DNA from: Actinomyces sp. ZJ308
GTDB lineage: Bacteria > Actinomycetota > Actinomycetes > Actinomycetales > Actinomycetaceae
DNA length: 64,000 bases
Reading direction: 5' to 3'
NCBI RefSeq assembly: GCF_011752065.1
Contig: NZ_JAAIJY010000005.1
Coordinates: forward strand, 62,001-126,000
The notes beneath the pieces are model-generated. The model made no database searches and was not told where the DNA came from. It saw nothing but the letters and a program-made list of their open reading frames with translations. This document shows positions 54,421 to 62,427 of the stretch, in pieces; position 1 is the first letter of the stretch, and every line of letters begins with the position of its first letter. The position numbers and the translations under genes are program-made.

Positions 54421-55394
54421 CAGCGTGCCCCTTCGCCGTCGTCGCTCGTGGGAGCCGGAGCCCCCAGGACGGTGCCCACCTCTGGACGGGCCCCGCGGGC
54501 CCAGGCGTCGGCGGGCATCCAGCTACGCCCTGCGGGCGCGACCTGCCCCAGGCGGACGGCGCAGCCACCGGTTCCCACGAGGACCTCACGCTTGGAGGCG
54601 CGCACCTGGCCGGGCAGGAGATCGGTGACCTCCGGTACCGGAACGACCGGTCCCAGGCGGAACCTGGCCCCGAGGTAGGTGGTGTGAGCGCCCGGAGCCG
54701 GGCTCACGCCTCGGATCCGGCGATCAATGGTCAGTGCGGGATCATCCCAGCGGACCTCGCCGTCGGCGGTGGAGAGCAATGGTGCCAGGGTGGCCAGCGC
54801 GTCGTCCTGCGGCTCGGGGCGCACGCCGCCCTCCTCCACCGAGTGCAGGACGTCGAGGACCAGAGGGGCTCCCGCACGCGCCAGCCGCTCCAGGAGGTCG
54901 CCGCTGGTGTCCCTGGTGCCGATCGCCTCGGTGATGCGGCCGTAGACGGGGCCGGTGTCGAGCCCCTCCTCGAGGCGGAACACGCACGCGCCGGTGACCT
55001 CCTCCCCGGCGATGATCGCCCGTTGGACGGGGGCGGCTCCGCGCCAGGCCGGCAGCAGGGAGAAGTGGAGATTCAGCCACCCGTGCCCGGGCGCATCCAG
55101 CAGGTCGGCCGGCACCAGGCGCCCGTAGGCGACCACGACGGCGACGTCGGCCTCGAGGCCGCGCACCCAGGCGCGCACGTCCTGGGCTCCCTCACCCTTG
55201 AGCGTGGTCGGAGTGCGCACGTCGAGTCCGGCCTCACGGGCCACGGCGGCCACCGGCGAGGGATGCAGCGTGCGGCCGCGGCCCTTGCGGGCGTCCGCAC
55301 GGGTGAGGACCCCGACGACGTCGTGCTCACTGGCGATGAGGGCCTCCAAGGTGGGCAGAGCCACCTCGGGCGTTCCGGCGAAAAGCACACGCAT
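54420..55394 (-). CDS. fmt: Methionyl-tRNA formyltransferase
   Basis: A 324-residue enzyme that formylates initiator Met-tRNA. Motifs are RVLFAGTPEVALPTLEAL at the N terminus, VVAYGRLVPADLLDAPGHGWLNLHFSLLPAWRGAAPVQ, split here as AYGRLVPADLL and NLHFSLLPAWRGAAPVQRA (the folate-binding and catalytic SLLP region), and GVSPAPGAHT near the C-terminal domain. It couples to rsmB with a one-base overlap. The HAD gene lies 38 bases upstream. This fmt-rsmB-rpe order is common in actinobacteria. Confidence 0.95.
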   Translation of the reverse strand: MRVLFAGTPEVALPTLEALIASEHDVVGVLTRADARKGRGRTLHPSPVAAVAREAGLDVRTPTTLKGEGAQDVRAWVRGLEADVAVVVAYGRLVPADLLDAPGHGWLNLHFSLLPAWRGAAPVQRAIIAGEEVTGACVFRLEEGLDTGPVYGRITEAIGTRDTSGDLLERLARAGAPLVLDVLHSVEEGGVRPEPQDDALATLAPLLSTADGEVRWDDPALTIDRRIRGVSPAPGAHTTYLGARFRLGPVVPVPEVTDLLPGQVRASKREVLVGTGGCAVRLGQVAPAGRSWMPADAWARGARPEVGTVLGAPAPTSDDGEGAR

Positions 55395-55432
55395 AAGGCC
55401 GAGTCTACGGCTCCACCCCGCCGAATGCGGCT

Positions 55433-56101
55433 TCAGCGTTGGCCCGGCGTGGGAAGCAGTCCCACAGCGATGAGCTCGGCACGCAGGCGCCCCGCGCCGG
55501 TGAAGTGGTGGGTGCGCAGCCCCAGCCGGTCGGCGGCCCGAATGTTGACCGACGAGTCATCGACGAACAGCGTGCCGGCGGCCTGCAGGCCGTAACGCTC
55601 CAGGAGAAGCGTGAAGATGGCGGCGTCGGGCTTCGCCAGGTGCTCGCGTCCGGAGACCACGATGCCGGCGAACCGCTCGAGCTGGGGCACCAGGAGCCGG
55701 GCCCGCTCGAAGGGGGCGGCGTCGAAGTTGGTCAGGCCGTACAGTGCCACGTCCGCCTCCAGGAGATCCTCGAGCACGGCGGCCATACCGGGCACGGGAC
55801 CGGTCAGTGAGGCGGCGAAGCGCTGGCGGTACAGGGAGAGGATCTCCACCCAGTCGGGGCGGTCCGGATGGGCGCGGGCGCAGTCGGCGAGCACTCGCTC
55901 GAAGGGCTCCCCCAGGTCCAGCCTCTCATTCCAGGCGAGGAAGTCGCCGTCGGCCACGAACTCCTCCCAGGCCTCCACCGAGACGTAACCGGCCACAGCC
56001 GCCATCGGCTCCCAGGTGTACAGGACGTTGCCGTAGTCAAGGACGACGGCGCGCACGGGCCCGGAGGGGGAGACGGTCTCGGTGGAGCTCAGTGCGGTCA
56101 T
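55433..56101 (-). CDS. HAD-superfamily hydrolase (YihX/epoxide-hydrolase-like subgroup)
   Basis: A 222-residue phosphatase-type protein. Motif I is VVLDYGNVLYTW (nucleophile Asp; the usual acid/base second Asp is replaced by Asn), motif II YGLTNF (Thr), motif III LAKPDAAIF (Lys) and motif IV LFVDDSSVNI (Asp-Asp). The DxGNVL form is typical of the YihX/sEH-like branch, which includes active phosphatases. ATG 56101 is chosen because the protein then starts MTALSSTETVSP a short way before motif I; a GTG at 56278 also opens the frame but adds 59 non-conserved residues. It is the first gene of the minus-strand fmt unit. Confidence 0.82.
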   Translation of the reverse strand: MTALSSTETVSPSGPVRAVVLDYGNVLYTWEPMAAVAGYVSVEAWEEFVADGDFLAWNERLDLGEPFERVLADCARAHPDRPDWVEILSLYRQRFAASLTGPVPGMAAVLEDLLEADVALYGLTNFDAAPFERARLLVPQLERFAGIVVSGREHLAKPDAAIFTLLLERYGLQAAGTLFVDDSSVNIRAADRLGLRTHHFTGAGRLRAELIAVGLLPTPGQR

Positions 56102-56320
56102 GCCCGGCAGCCTCCCACGTCCTCCGGATGCGGCGGAGGCGTCGCAGCCGTCCACCCGGAGTGAGATGGGTGAAGCGATTTGTATGGCATCTATGAACAT
56201 GCCCGGCAGCCACCTGTCTGGCACGTCACGTCTGACGAGACCGTCAGCAGCATCGGCGCCAGGTGAAACGAATATCACGTACAGGTGACTGTTGCTCGAT
56301 CAACTTACCTGGAACTCAGT

Positions 56321-56387
56321 CGTACCAGGGGGTTTCCAATCCACGTCGATCCTGGTACGCTCGTACCAATCCGGTACAGGCGTACCA
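56321..56387 (+). promoter_or_regulatory. Operator cluster (CGTACCA repeats) upstream of arcA
   Basis: TGGTACG-CT-CGTACCA (56353-56368) is a perfect 16-bp dyad. CGTACCAGG at 56321-56329 mirrors CCTGGTACG at 56351-56359, and a further CGTACCA stands at 56381-56387 after GGTAC at 56373-56377. The half-site thus occurs three times forward and at least once reversed within 67 bases. A cooperatively binding regulator of the arginine genes is likely; it does not look like the AT-rich ArgR box. Confidence 0.6.
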
Positions 56388-56406
56388 CTTCAATCGTCAT
56401 AGCGCG

Positions 56407-56448
56407 TGATGCGCATCATGATCCACATCAACGACACAGCGTTGTGTC
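56407..56448 (+). promoter_or_regulatory. Palindromes next to the arcA start
   Basis: TGATGCGCATCA (56407-56418) is a 12-bp perfect palindrome. GACACA-N4-TGTGTC (56433-56448) is a second dyad ending 12 bases before the arcA ATG and overlapping the ribosome-binding region (GAGGGAG). They may bind a regulator or fold in the leader. The rest of the 359-base gene-free stretch (56102-56460) also repeats CATGCCCGGCAGCC at 56099 and near 56198. Confidence 0.4.
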
Positions 56449-56460
56449 AGAGAGGGAGTC

Positions 56461-57684
56461 ATGGATCTTTCCGTAGATTCCGAAATCGGCAGGCTCCGGC
56501 AGGTCATCCTGCACAGGCCTGGCAGTGAGATGCTCCGACTCACTCCGCAGAACAAGGAGCACCTCCTCTTCGACGACGTCCTGTGGCTCGAGCGGGCCCA
56601 GGAGGAGCACGACCAGTTCGCGCGGGTGCTGACCGACCGCGACATCGAGGTGCTCTACCTCGGCGACCTTCTGGCCGAGACTCTGGAGGTGGCCGAGGCC
56701 AGGGACTACGTCCTGGACCGCGTCGTCAACGAGAACACCAACGGCCCCAGCGCCGCCGAGCCGCTGCGGACCCTGGCGCAGGGACTGTCCGGCGCAGACC
56801 TGGCCGAGGTGCTCATCGCCGGCATCACCAAGGCCGAGCTGCTCGAGCGGACCTCCTGCCCCGACTCGCTGGTTCTGGCGTCCATGGATGACGACGACCT
56901 GCTCCTGGCGCCGCTTCCCAACCACCTCTTCACCCGCGACACGTCCTGCTGGATCTACAACGGCGTGTCCATCAACTCGATGATGATGCCGGCCAGGCAG
57001 CGCGAGACCATCAACTACGAGGCGATCTACCGCTGGCACCCCCGGTTCGCGAGTGCGGACTTCCCCGTGTGGTCCGAGGGCACCCAGGCCGGTCCCGCCA
57101 CCGTCGAGGGCGGCGACGTCCAGATCATCGGCAACGGCTCCGTCCTGGTCGGGGTCTCGGAGCGCACCACCGCCCAGGGCATCGAGAGGCTCGCCAGTCG
57201 GCTCTTCGCCGGTGGGAGGGTCGACCGGGTGGTCGCCGTCGAGATGAACCGGACGCGCGCGCAGATGCACCTGGACACCGTCATGACCATGGTCGACGTC
57301 GGCACCTTCACCACCTACGGAGGCCTGGGGATGCTGCCGACGCTCACCCTGCGCCCGGGCGAGGGCGGGCAGATCAACGTCACCCGCAACGACCCCGAGG
57401 ACATGTACCGCGTCATCGCCCAGGCGTTGGGCATCGACGACCTCACCATCCTCATCACTCCCCAGGACTCCATGGCCGCGGCTCGTGAGCAGTGGGACGA
57501 CGGCTCCAACTCGCTGGCCATCGCCCCCGGTGTCATCGTCACCTACGAGCGCAACGTCAACACCAACGAGTACCTCACCTCTCGCGGCATCGAGGTCCTG
57601 ACCATCCCCGGCTCGGAGGTCGGCCGCGGCCGCGGCGGCCCGCACTGCATGAGCTGTCCGACCCTGCGGGACCCGGTCGCCTGA
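56461..57684 (+). CDS. arcA: Arginine deiminase
   Basis: A 407-residue enzyme that converts arginine to citrulline and ammonia in the cytoplasm. Visible motifs are [13 protein letters not shown] at the N terminus, [13 protein letters not shown], a catalytic-pair region [24 protein letters not shown] (catalytic His and Asp) and the C-terminal [13 protein letters not shown] with the catalytic Cys. A GAGGGAG Shine-Dalgarno precedes the ATG. It opens the arc operon and would raise local pH and yield ATP through the next two enzymes. No arginine/ornithine antiporter ArcD gene is adjacent. Confidence 0.95.
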   Translation: MDLSVDSEIGRLRQVILHRPGSEMLRLTPQNKEHLLFDDVLWLERAQEEHDQFARVLTDRDIEVLYLGDLLAETLEVAEARDYVLDRVVNENTNGPSAAEPLRTLAQGLSGADLAEVLIAGITKAELLERTSCPDSLVLASMDDDDLLLAPLPNHLFTRDTSCWIYNGVSINSMMMPARQRETINYEAIYRWHPRFASADFPVWSEGTQAGPATVEGGDVQIIGNGSVLVGVSERTTAQGIERLASRLFAGGRVDRVVAVEMNRTRAQMHLDTVMTMVDVGTFTTYGGLGMLPTLTLRPGEGGQINVTRNDPEDMYRVIAQALGIDDLTILITPQDSMAAAREQWDDGSNSLAIAPGVIVTYERNVNTNEYLTSRGIEVLTIPGSEVGRGRGGPHCMSCPTLRDPVA

Positions 57685-57763
57685 ACCGGCCCCGCCCATC
57701 AAGCGCCTTCGGCGTCAATGAAGTAAGTACACCCCATCACCCACACTGGACGAAGGAGTCCTC

Positions 57764-58771
57764 ATGACCCATCCCCTGCACAACCGCAGCTTCCTCAAGG
57801 AGCTCGACTTCACCGCCAAGGAGTGGAGCATCCTGCTCCAGCTGGCGGCCCAGCTCAAGGAGGACAAGAAGGCCGGCCGCGAGGTCAAGCGGCTGACCGG
57901 CAAGAACATCGCCCTCATCTTCGAGAAGACCTCCACGCGTACCCGCTGCTCCTTCGAGGTCGCCGCCTACGACCAGGGCGCGCAGGTCACCTACCTGGAC
58001 CCCTCGGGCTCCCAGATGGGTCACAAGGAGTCCGTGGCGGACACCGCCCGGGTCCTGGGTCGTTTCTACGACGGCATCGAGTTCCGCGGCAAGAAGCAGG
58101 AGCACGTCGAGGCACTGGCCGAGCTCTCCGGCGTGCCGGTGTGGAACGGGCTGACCGATGAGTGGCACCCCACCCAGATGCTCGCCGACCAGCTGACCAT
58201 GCTGGAGCACGCGGGCAAGCCGATCGAGGAGATCTCCTTCGCCTACCTCGGAGACGCCCGCAACAACGTCGCCAACTCGTTGCTCATCTCGGCGGCCCTC
58301 ATGGGGATGGACGTGCGGATGGTGGCTCCCAAGGAGCTGCAGACGCCTCCCGAGGTCGTGGCCCAGGCCGAGAAGCTGGCCCAGGACAGCGGAGCCCGCA
58401 TCCTCGTCACCGACGACGTCGCCGAGGGCGTCAAGGGCGTCGACTTCCTCTACACGGATGTGTGGGTCTCGATGGGTGAGCCCAAGGAGGTCTGGGATCA
58501 GCGCATCGCCCTGCTGCGTCCTTACCAGGTCAATGCCGAGATGGTGGAGGCCACCGGCAACCCCGATGTGAAGTTCCTCCACTGCCTGCCCGCCTTCCAC
58601 GACCGCCACACCACCGTGGGCGAGGATATCTTCGCCAAGACCGGCATGGACGGGCTGGAGGTGACCGACGACGTCTTCGAGACCGAGCGCAACGTCGCCT
58701 TCGACCAGGCCGAGAACCGCATGCACACCATCAAGGCCGTCATGGTCGCAACCCTCGGAGAGTGGGACTGA
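57764..58771 (+). CDS. arcB: Ornithine carbamoyltransferase (catabolic)
   Basis: A 335-residue enzyme that splits citrulline into ornithine and carbamoyl phosphate when working in the arginine deiminase pathway. The carbamoyl-phosphate site is [15 protein letters not shown], the conserved region [16 protein letters not shown] follows, and the ornithine site is [27 protein letters not shown] is also typical. AAGGAG lies seven bases before the ATG. The gap to arcA is 79 bases with a small hairpin (GCGCC-TTC-GGCG). Position shows a catabolic role. Confidence 0.95.
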   Translation: MTHPLHNRSFLKELDFTAKEWSILLQLAAQLKEDKKAGREVKRLTGKNIALIFEKTSTRTRCSFEVAAYDQGAQVTYLDPSGSQMGHKESVADTARVLGRFYDGIEFRGKKQEHVEALAELSGVPVWNGLTDEWHPTQMLADQLTMLEHAGKPIEEISFAYLGDARNNVANSLLISAALMGMDVRMVAPKELQTPPEVVAQAEKLAQDSGARILVTDDVAEGVKGVDFLYTDVWVSMGEPKEVWDQRIALLRPYQVNAEMVEATGNPDVKFLHCLPAFHDRHTTVGEDIFAKTGMDGLEVTDDVFETERNVAFDQAENRMHTIKAVMVATLGEWD

Positions 58772-58774
58772 GTC

Positions 58775-59755
58775 GTGAGAATCGTTGTTGCCCTCGGCGG
58801 AAACGCTCTTCTGCGCAGGGGCGAGAAGCCCGACGCCAGCACCCAGATTCACAACGTCGAGGTTGCGGCGCGTGAGCTGGCGAAGCTGGCGGAGAAGCAC
58901 GAGCTGGTCCTCACCCACGGAAACGGCCCTCAGGTGGGCGTCCTGGCGCTGGAGTCCGCCAACGACGAGCGGCTCTCGGAGCCCTACCCCTTCGACACCC
59001 TCGGCGCACAGACCCAGGGCATGATCGGCTACTGGCTGCTGCAGGCCATGCAGAACGCCCTGCCGGGTCGCCATGTGGCCGCGATGGTCAACCAGACCCT
59101 GGTTCTGGCCGGCGACCCCGCCTTCTCCAACCCGACCAAGTTCGTCGGCGAGGTCTACACCAAGGAGGAGGCGGAGAAGCTGGCCGAGGAACGCGACTGG
59201 GTGGTCAAGCCCGACGGCGAGCACTACCGCCGCGTCGTCGGCTCCCCCAAGCCGCAGAGGGTGATCGAGACCCGGCTGGTGCGAACGCTTCTGGAGGCCG
59301 GAGCCATCGTCATCTGCTCCGGCGGAGGCGGGGTCCCCGTCATCCGCAGCGCCGAAGGCAAGCTCAAGGGCATCGAGGCCGTCATTGACAAGGACCTGAC
59401 CGCATCGGTCCTGGCCGAGGCACTGGAGGCCGATGCGCTCCTCATCCTCACCGACGTCGACGGCGTCTATGAGGACTTCGGGACCGAGAACCAGAAACAG
59501 GTTCCACGAGCCACGCCGGCGGCGCTGCGAGCCATGGGTCTTCCCAGTGGATCCATGGGACCAAAGGTCGAGGCGGTGTGCCGATTTGTCGAGCTGACCG
59601 GAGACATGGCGGCAATCGGTCGTCTTGAGGACGCCGTTTCCATCATTGACGGACAGGCAGGGACTATCGTGACCCCTGGGGGCAACTACGGTGGCCCCGA
59701 CGATATCCATCCCCCGATTCCCGAGCAAATTGACACTCGCATTCGCAGGGCCTGA
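58775..59755 (+). CDS. arcC: Carbamate kinase
   Basis: A 326-residue kinase that makes ATP from carbamoyl phosphate and ADP, the last step of the arginine deiminase pathway. Signatures are VVALGGNALLRRGEKP, LTHGNGPQVGVLALE, ICSGGGGVPVI, VIDKDLTASVLAEAL and SMGPKVEAVCRFVE. GTG 58775 starts three bases after the arcB stop. After the stop a 6-bp dyad (59754-59759 with 59770-59775) and a 213-base region separate it from the amidinotransferase gene. Confidence 0.95.
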   Translation: MRIVVALGGNALLRRGEKPDASTQIHNVEVAARELAKLAEKHELVLTHGNGPQVGVLALESANDERLSEPYPFDTLGAQTQGMIGYWLLQAMQNALPGRHVAAMVNQTLVLAGDPAFSNPTKFVGEVYTKEEAEKLAEERDWVVKPDGEHYRRVVGSPKPQRVIETRLVRTLLEAGAIVICSGGGGVPVIRSAEGKLKGIEAVIDKDLTASVLAEALEADALLILTDVDGVYEDFGTENQKQVPRATPAALRAMGLPSGSMGPKVEAVCRFVELTGDMAAIGRLEDAVSIIDGQAGTIVTPGGNYGGPDDIHPPIPEQIDTRIRRA

Positions 59756-59859
59756 CCGACATGACGGCATCGGTCCTGCAAGGAGGTGGTGAGAGCCGTC
59801 AACCACATATGACCATGCCATGGTTCAGCCGTCATTCTTTTACACAGATACTCCTGCGG

Positions 59860-59888
59860 TTACTTTTGAAGTTCCTTCAGGATAGAAT
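59860..59888 (+). promoter_or_regulatory. Possible promoter in the arcC-amidinotransferase gap
   Basis: TAGAAT (59883-59888) lies 17 bases after TTACTT (59860-59865) in an unusually AT-rich stretch. The -35 match is weak. An AAGGAGGT sequence at 59780 has no convincing gene behind it. The 213-base gap otherwise holds nothing recognisable. Confidence 0.35.
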
Positions 59889-59968
59889 GAGAGCGTTGAA
59901 TCGTAGACATATCCATCTGTCTCAATTCATCACACACCACACAACGAGCACAAAGGAGTGACTCACTC

Positions 59969-61096
59969 ATGACGAAGATCGTCAACTCTTGGAACGACTT
60001 CGACCCGCTCAAGCACGTCATCGTCGGGCGCGCAGACTTCTCGGTTATTCCTCCCGAGGAGCCCGCCACCTCCGAGAAGGTGCCGATCGACTCCGAGATG
60101 CGCGGTATGTGGGGCCCCCGCCCCACCGCCACCGTCGAGGCCGCCAACGAGCAGCTCGACAACTACGTCAAGATCCTCGAGGGACTGGGCGTCAAGGTGG
60201 ACCGCCCCACGCCGCTGCAGTGGAACCAGGCCATCCAGACGCCTGACTTCCGCACGGAGTCGGGCTTCACCCAGATGCCCCCGCGCGACATCCTGCTCAC
60301 CATCGGTGATGAGATCATGTCGTCGGCCAACTCGTTCCGGTGCCGGTACTTCGAGTACCTCGCCTACTGGCCCCTCATGAACGAGTACTTCGAGGAGGAC
60401 CCGGAGTTCAAGTGGACCCAGGCTCCTCGCCCGCGGCTGACGGACAAGTCCTACAAGCACAACTACTACGACGAGCGGATCTCCCTGGAGGAGCGCCTTG
60501 AGCGCACTGCCGCCAAGGACTTCGTGACCACTGAGGTCGAGCCGATGTGGGACGCCGCCGACGTCATGCGCGTGGGCAAGGACCTGTTCATCCAGCACGG
60601 TCTGACCACCAACCGCAAGGCGATGGAGTGGTTCAAGCGCTACTACCCCGACCTGCGGGTGCACGCGGTGAACTTCCCCGGCGACCCCTACCCGATCCAC
60701 ATCGACGCCACCTTCGTGCCGCTGCGGCCCGGGCTGATCATCAACAACCCGCACCGCCGCCTGCCCGAGGAGCAGCGCAAGATCTTCGAGGCCAATGACT
60801 GGCAGATCGTCGACGCCGCTCCCCCGGCTCACGAGGTTCCGCCGCCGCTGTGCTACTCCTCCGTCTGGCTGTCCATGAACTGCCTCGTCATCGACCACAA
60901 GACCGTGTGCGTCGAGGCCAGTGAGGTCCACCAGATGGAGCAGATGGACAAGCTGGGCATGAACGTCATCCCGGTTCCCTTCCGCGACGCCTACGCCTTC
61001 GGCGGTGGTCTGCACTGCGCGACGGCGGACGTGTACCGCGAGGGTGGCTGTGAGGACTACTTCCCGAACCAGGTCGCTGACCCGACTCTGGTCTGA
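59969..61096 (+). CDS. Arginine:X amidinotransferase (AGAT/GATM/StrB family)
   Basis: A 375-residue member of the guanidino-group transferase branch, strongly like vertebrate L-arginine:glycine amidinotransferase along its full length. Aligned pieces are NSWNDFDPLKHVIVGRAD, MPPRDILLTIGDEI, EVEPMWDAADVMRVGKDLF, YPIHIDATFVPLRPGLI, VWLSMNCLVID and YAFGGGLHCATADV. The catalytic residues known in AGAT (Asp in DAAD, His in IHID, Cys in LHC) are all present. The reaction is arginine plus an amine giving ornithine plus a guanidino compound; the acceptor (glycine, lysine, an aminocyclitol or other) is not readable. AAAGGAG lies upstream. Ornithine released would enter the same pool as arcB product. 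Confidence 0.85.
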   Translation: MTKIVNSWNDFDPLKHVIVGRADFSVIPPEEPATSEKVPIDSEMRGMWGPRPTATVEAANEQLDNYVKILEGLGVKVDRPTPLQWNQAIQTPDFRTESGFTQMPPRDILLTIGDEIMSSANSFRCRYFEYLAYWPLMNEYFEEDPEFKWTQAPRPRLTDKSYKHNYYDERISLEERLERTAAKDFVTTEVEPMWDAADVMRVGKDLFIQHGLTTNRKAMEWFKRYYPDLRVHAVNFPGDPYPIHIDATFVPLRPGLIINNPHRRLPEEQRKIFEANDWQIVDAAPPAHEVPPPLCYSSVWLSMNCLVIDHKTVCVEASEVHQMEQMDKLGMNVIPVPFRDAYAFGGGLHCATADVYREGGCEDYFPNQVADPTLV

Positions 61097-61105
61097 TTCC
61101 AAGCG

Positions 61106-61148
61106 GGTGCGGGGCGGCGGCTCATGGATCGGGCTGCCGCCCCGCACC
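61106..61148 (+). terminator. Stem-loop after the amidinotransferase gene
   Basis: GGTGCGGGGCGGC (61106-61118) pairs perfectly with GCCGCCCCGCACC (61136-61148), extendable by a G-T pair and two more base pairs. It starts 10 bases after the stop codon. No T tract follows, so it may stop or only weaken transcription into the DMT gene, or protect the 3' end of the message. Confidence 0.6.
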
Positions 61149-61277
61149 GTTCCCGGCTCGGGTACTCGCAGCGCGGCTGCCGGACTCCCCGTGGAGGCGG
61201 AGAGAACCGGCCCGGCTGCACGAGGCCCAGCAATGATGCTGCGCCCGCCGGGAGAGAACTCAGGAGACACAACTGCC

Positions 61278-62291
61278 ATGTCACAGACTTCGTCTACCGA
61301 ATCCTCTGTCACAGAGTACGTGATGAACAAGAAGCTCGGCGCCGTTGCCATGCTTCTATCCGCCACCGGGATGGGGCTCGTCGGTACCATCAGCCGTGGT
61401 ACGACCGCTGGTCTCGCTGATGCCGACAAGGCCGTCATCGGATCGTTCCTGGCCTTCGGGCGTATGACCGTTGGACTGCTCGGCTTCATCCTCATTCTTG
61501 TCCTCACCGGAAAGACCGGACTCTTCCGGCGCACCCGCCTGAGCACCACCGTGATCCTGGGAGGGGTCAGTATCGGCCTGTCACTGGGCTGCTACATCTC
61601 CTCGACACTGATGACGTCGATCGCCAACGCCGTCTTCCTCATCTACACCGGCCCTCTGTTCTGTGCGCTGCTCGCACGCATCTTCCGTAAGGAGAAGATC
61701 AGCGTGCTTTCGGGGATCTTCCTGTCTCTTGTGTTCGTCGGCATGCTGCTGACCATCGGCATCATCGACTTCAAGAATGGAAGTCTGACCTTCGGGCTGG
61801 ACCTGTCGGCCTCGTCCCCCGAGTTCCCGCGCAAGAGCCTGGGAGATCTTCTTGGCCTGCTGTCAGGTGTCTTCTACGGCCTGGCGATGTTTTTCTACGG
61901 CTACCGCAAGGATGTTGACTCAGTTGTACGCGGCGTTTGGAACTTTTTCTGGGCGGCGTCTGCTACTCTGGTGATGTCAATCATCCTGCGCCCATGGCAT
62001 GGCGTTTCGTCCTTCACCTCCACCAACTGGATGTGGGCGGTGGCCCTCTTCCTCATCTGCGGCCTCTTCGCCCTGGGGTTCCTGGTTGTGGCGGGACGCA
62101 ACCTCCCTGCCGTGGAGTACTCGACGATCTCCTACTGGGAGTGTCCGGTTGCCATTCTGTGTGGTCTCCTTGTTTGGGGAGAGCAACTCACTCCCGTGGG
62201 AATGGTCGGGGGTCTGCTCATTGTCGGAGGCGGGCTGGCACCCATTGTCCTGGATGCCGTCACCCGGAGGGCCCGCGTCTCCGAGGCCTGA
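61278..62291 (+). CDS. EamA/DMT-superfamily permease
   Basis: A 337-residue protein with about ten membrane segments in two EamA halves (first at LGAVAMLLSATGMGLVGTI, second half beginning LGDLLGLLSGVFYGLAMFF). The final repeat includes EYSTISYWECPVAILCGLLVWGEQLTPVGMVGGLLIVGGG, of which the WGEQLTPVGMVGGLLI part is typical of EamA transporters. Such carriers export or import metabolites including amino acids. Its place after the amidinotransferase suggests transport of arginine, ornithine or the guanidino product (inference). ATG 61278 was chosen from the AGGAG about 12 bases upstream; the frame is open further upstream without similarity. Confidence 0.78.
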   Translation: MSQTSSTESSVTEYVMNKKLGAVAMLLSATGMGLVGTISRGTTAGLADADKAVIGSFLAFGRMTVGLLGFILILVLTGKTGLFRRTRLSTTVILGGVSIGLSLGCYISSTLMTSIANAVFLIYTGPLFCALLARIFRKEKISVLSGIFLSLVFVGMLLTIGIIDFKNGSLTFGLDLSASSPEFPRKSLGDLLGLLSGVFYGLAMFFYGYRKDVDSVVRGVWNFFWAASATLVMSIILRPWHGVSSFTSTNWMWAVALFLICGLFALGFLVVAGRNLPAVEYSTISYWECPVAILCGLLVWGEQLTPVGMVGGLLIVGGGLAPIVLDAVTRRARVSEA

Positions 62292-62301
62292 GCACCATGC
62301 C

Positions 62302-62351
62302 TTCCTGTCTGCCTGCGATGTATGCGCAGCTGAGTCGCAGGCAGACAGGAA
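62302..62351 (+). terminator. 17-bp perfect stem-loop between DMT and MFS genes
   Basis: The arms TTCCTGTCTGCCTGCGA (62302-62318) and TCGCAGGCAGACAGGAA (62335-62351) are perfectly complementary around a 16-base loop. The element begins 10 bases after the DMT stop. It lacks a T tract. A terminator or message-end stabiliser is likely. Confidence 0.6.
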
Positions 62352-62427
62352 TCGGCGTAATCATCCACGCATTATCACGAGTCCATACATAACATCGTCG
62401 ACATCGACCGAGCCGGAGCCGTAGGCT

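Noticed and set aside
59761-59961. 66-codon open frame and an AAGGAGGT sequence between arcC and the amidinotransferase gene
   Set aside because: The frame has no family features and the Shine-Dalgarno sequence lies inside it rather than before a start; the AT-rich tail looks like promoter DNA.
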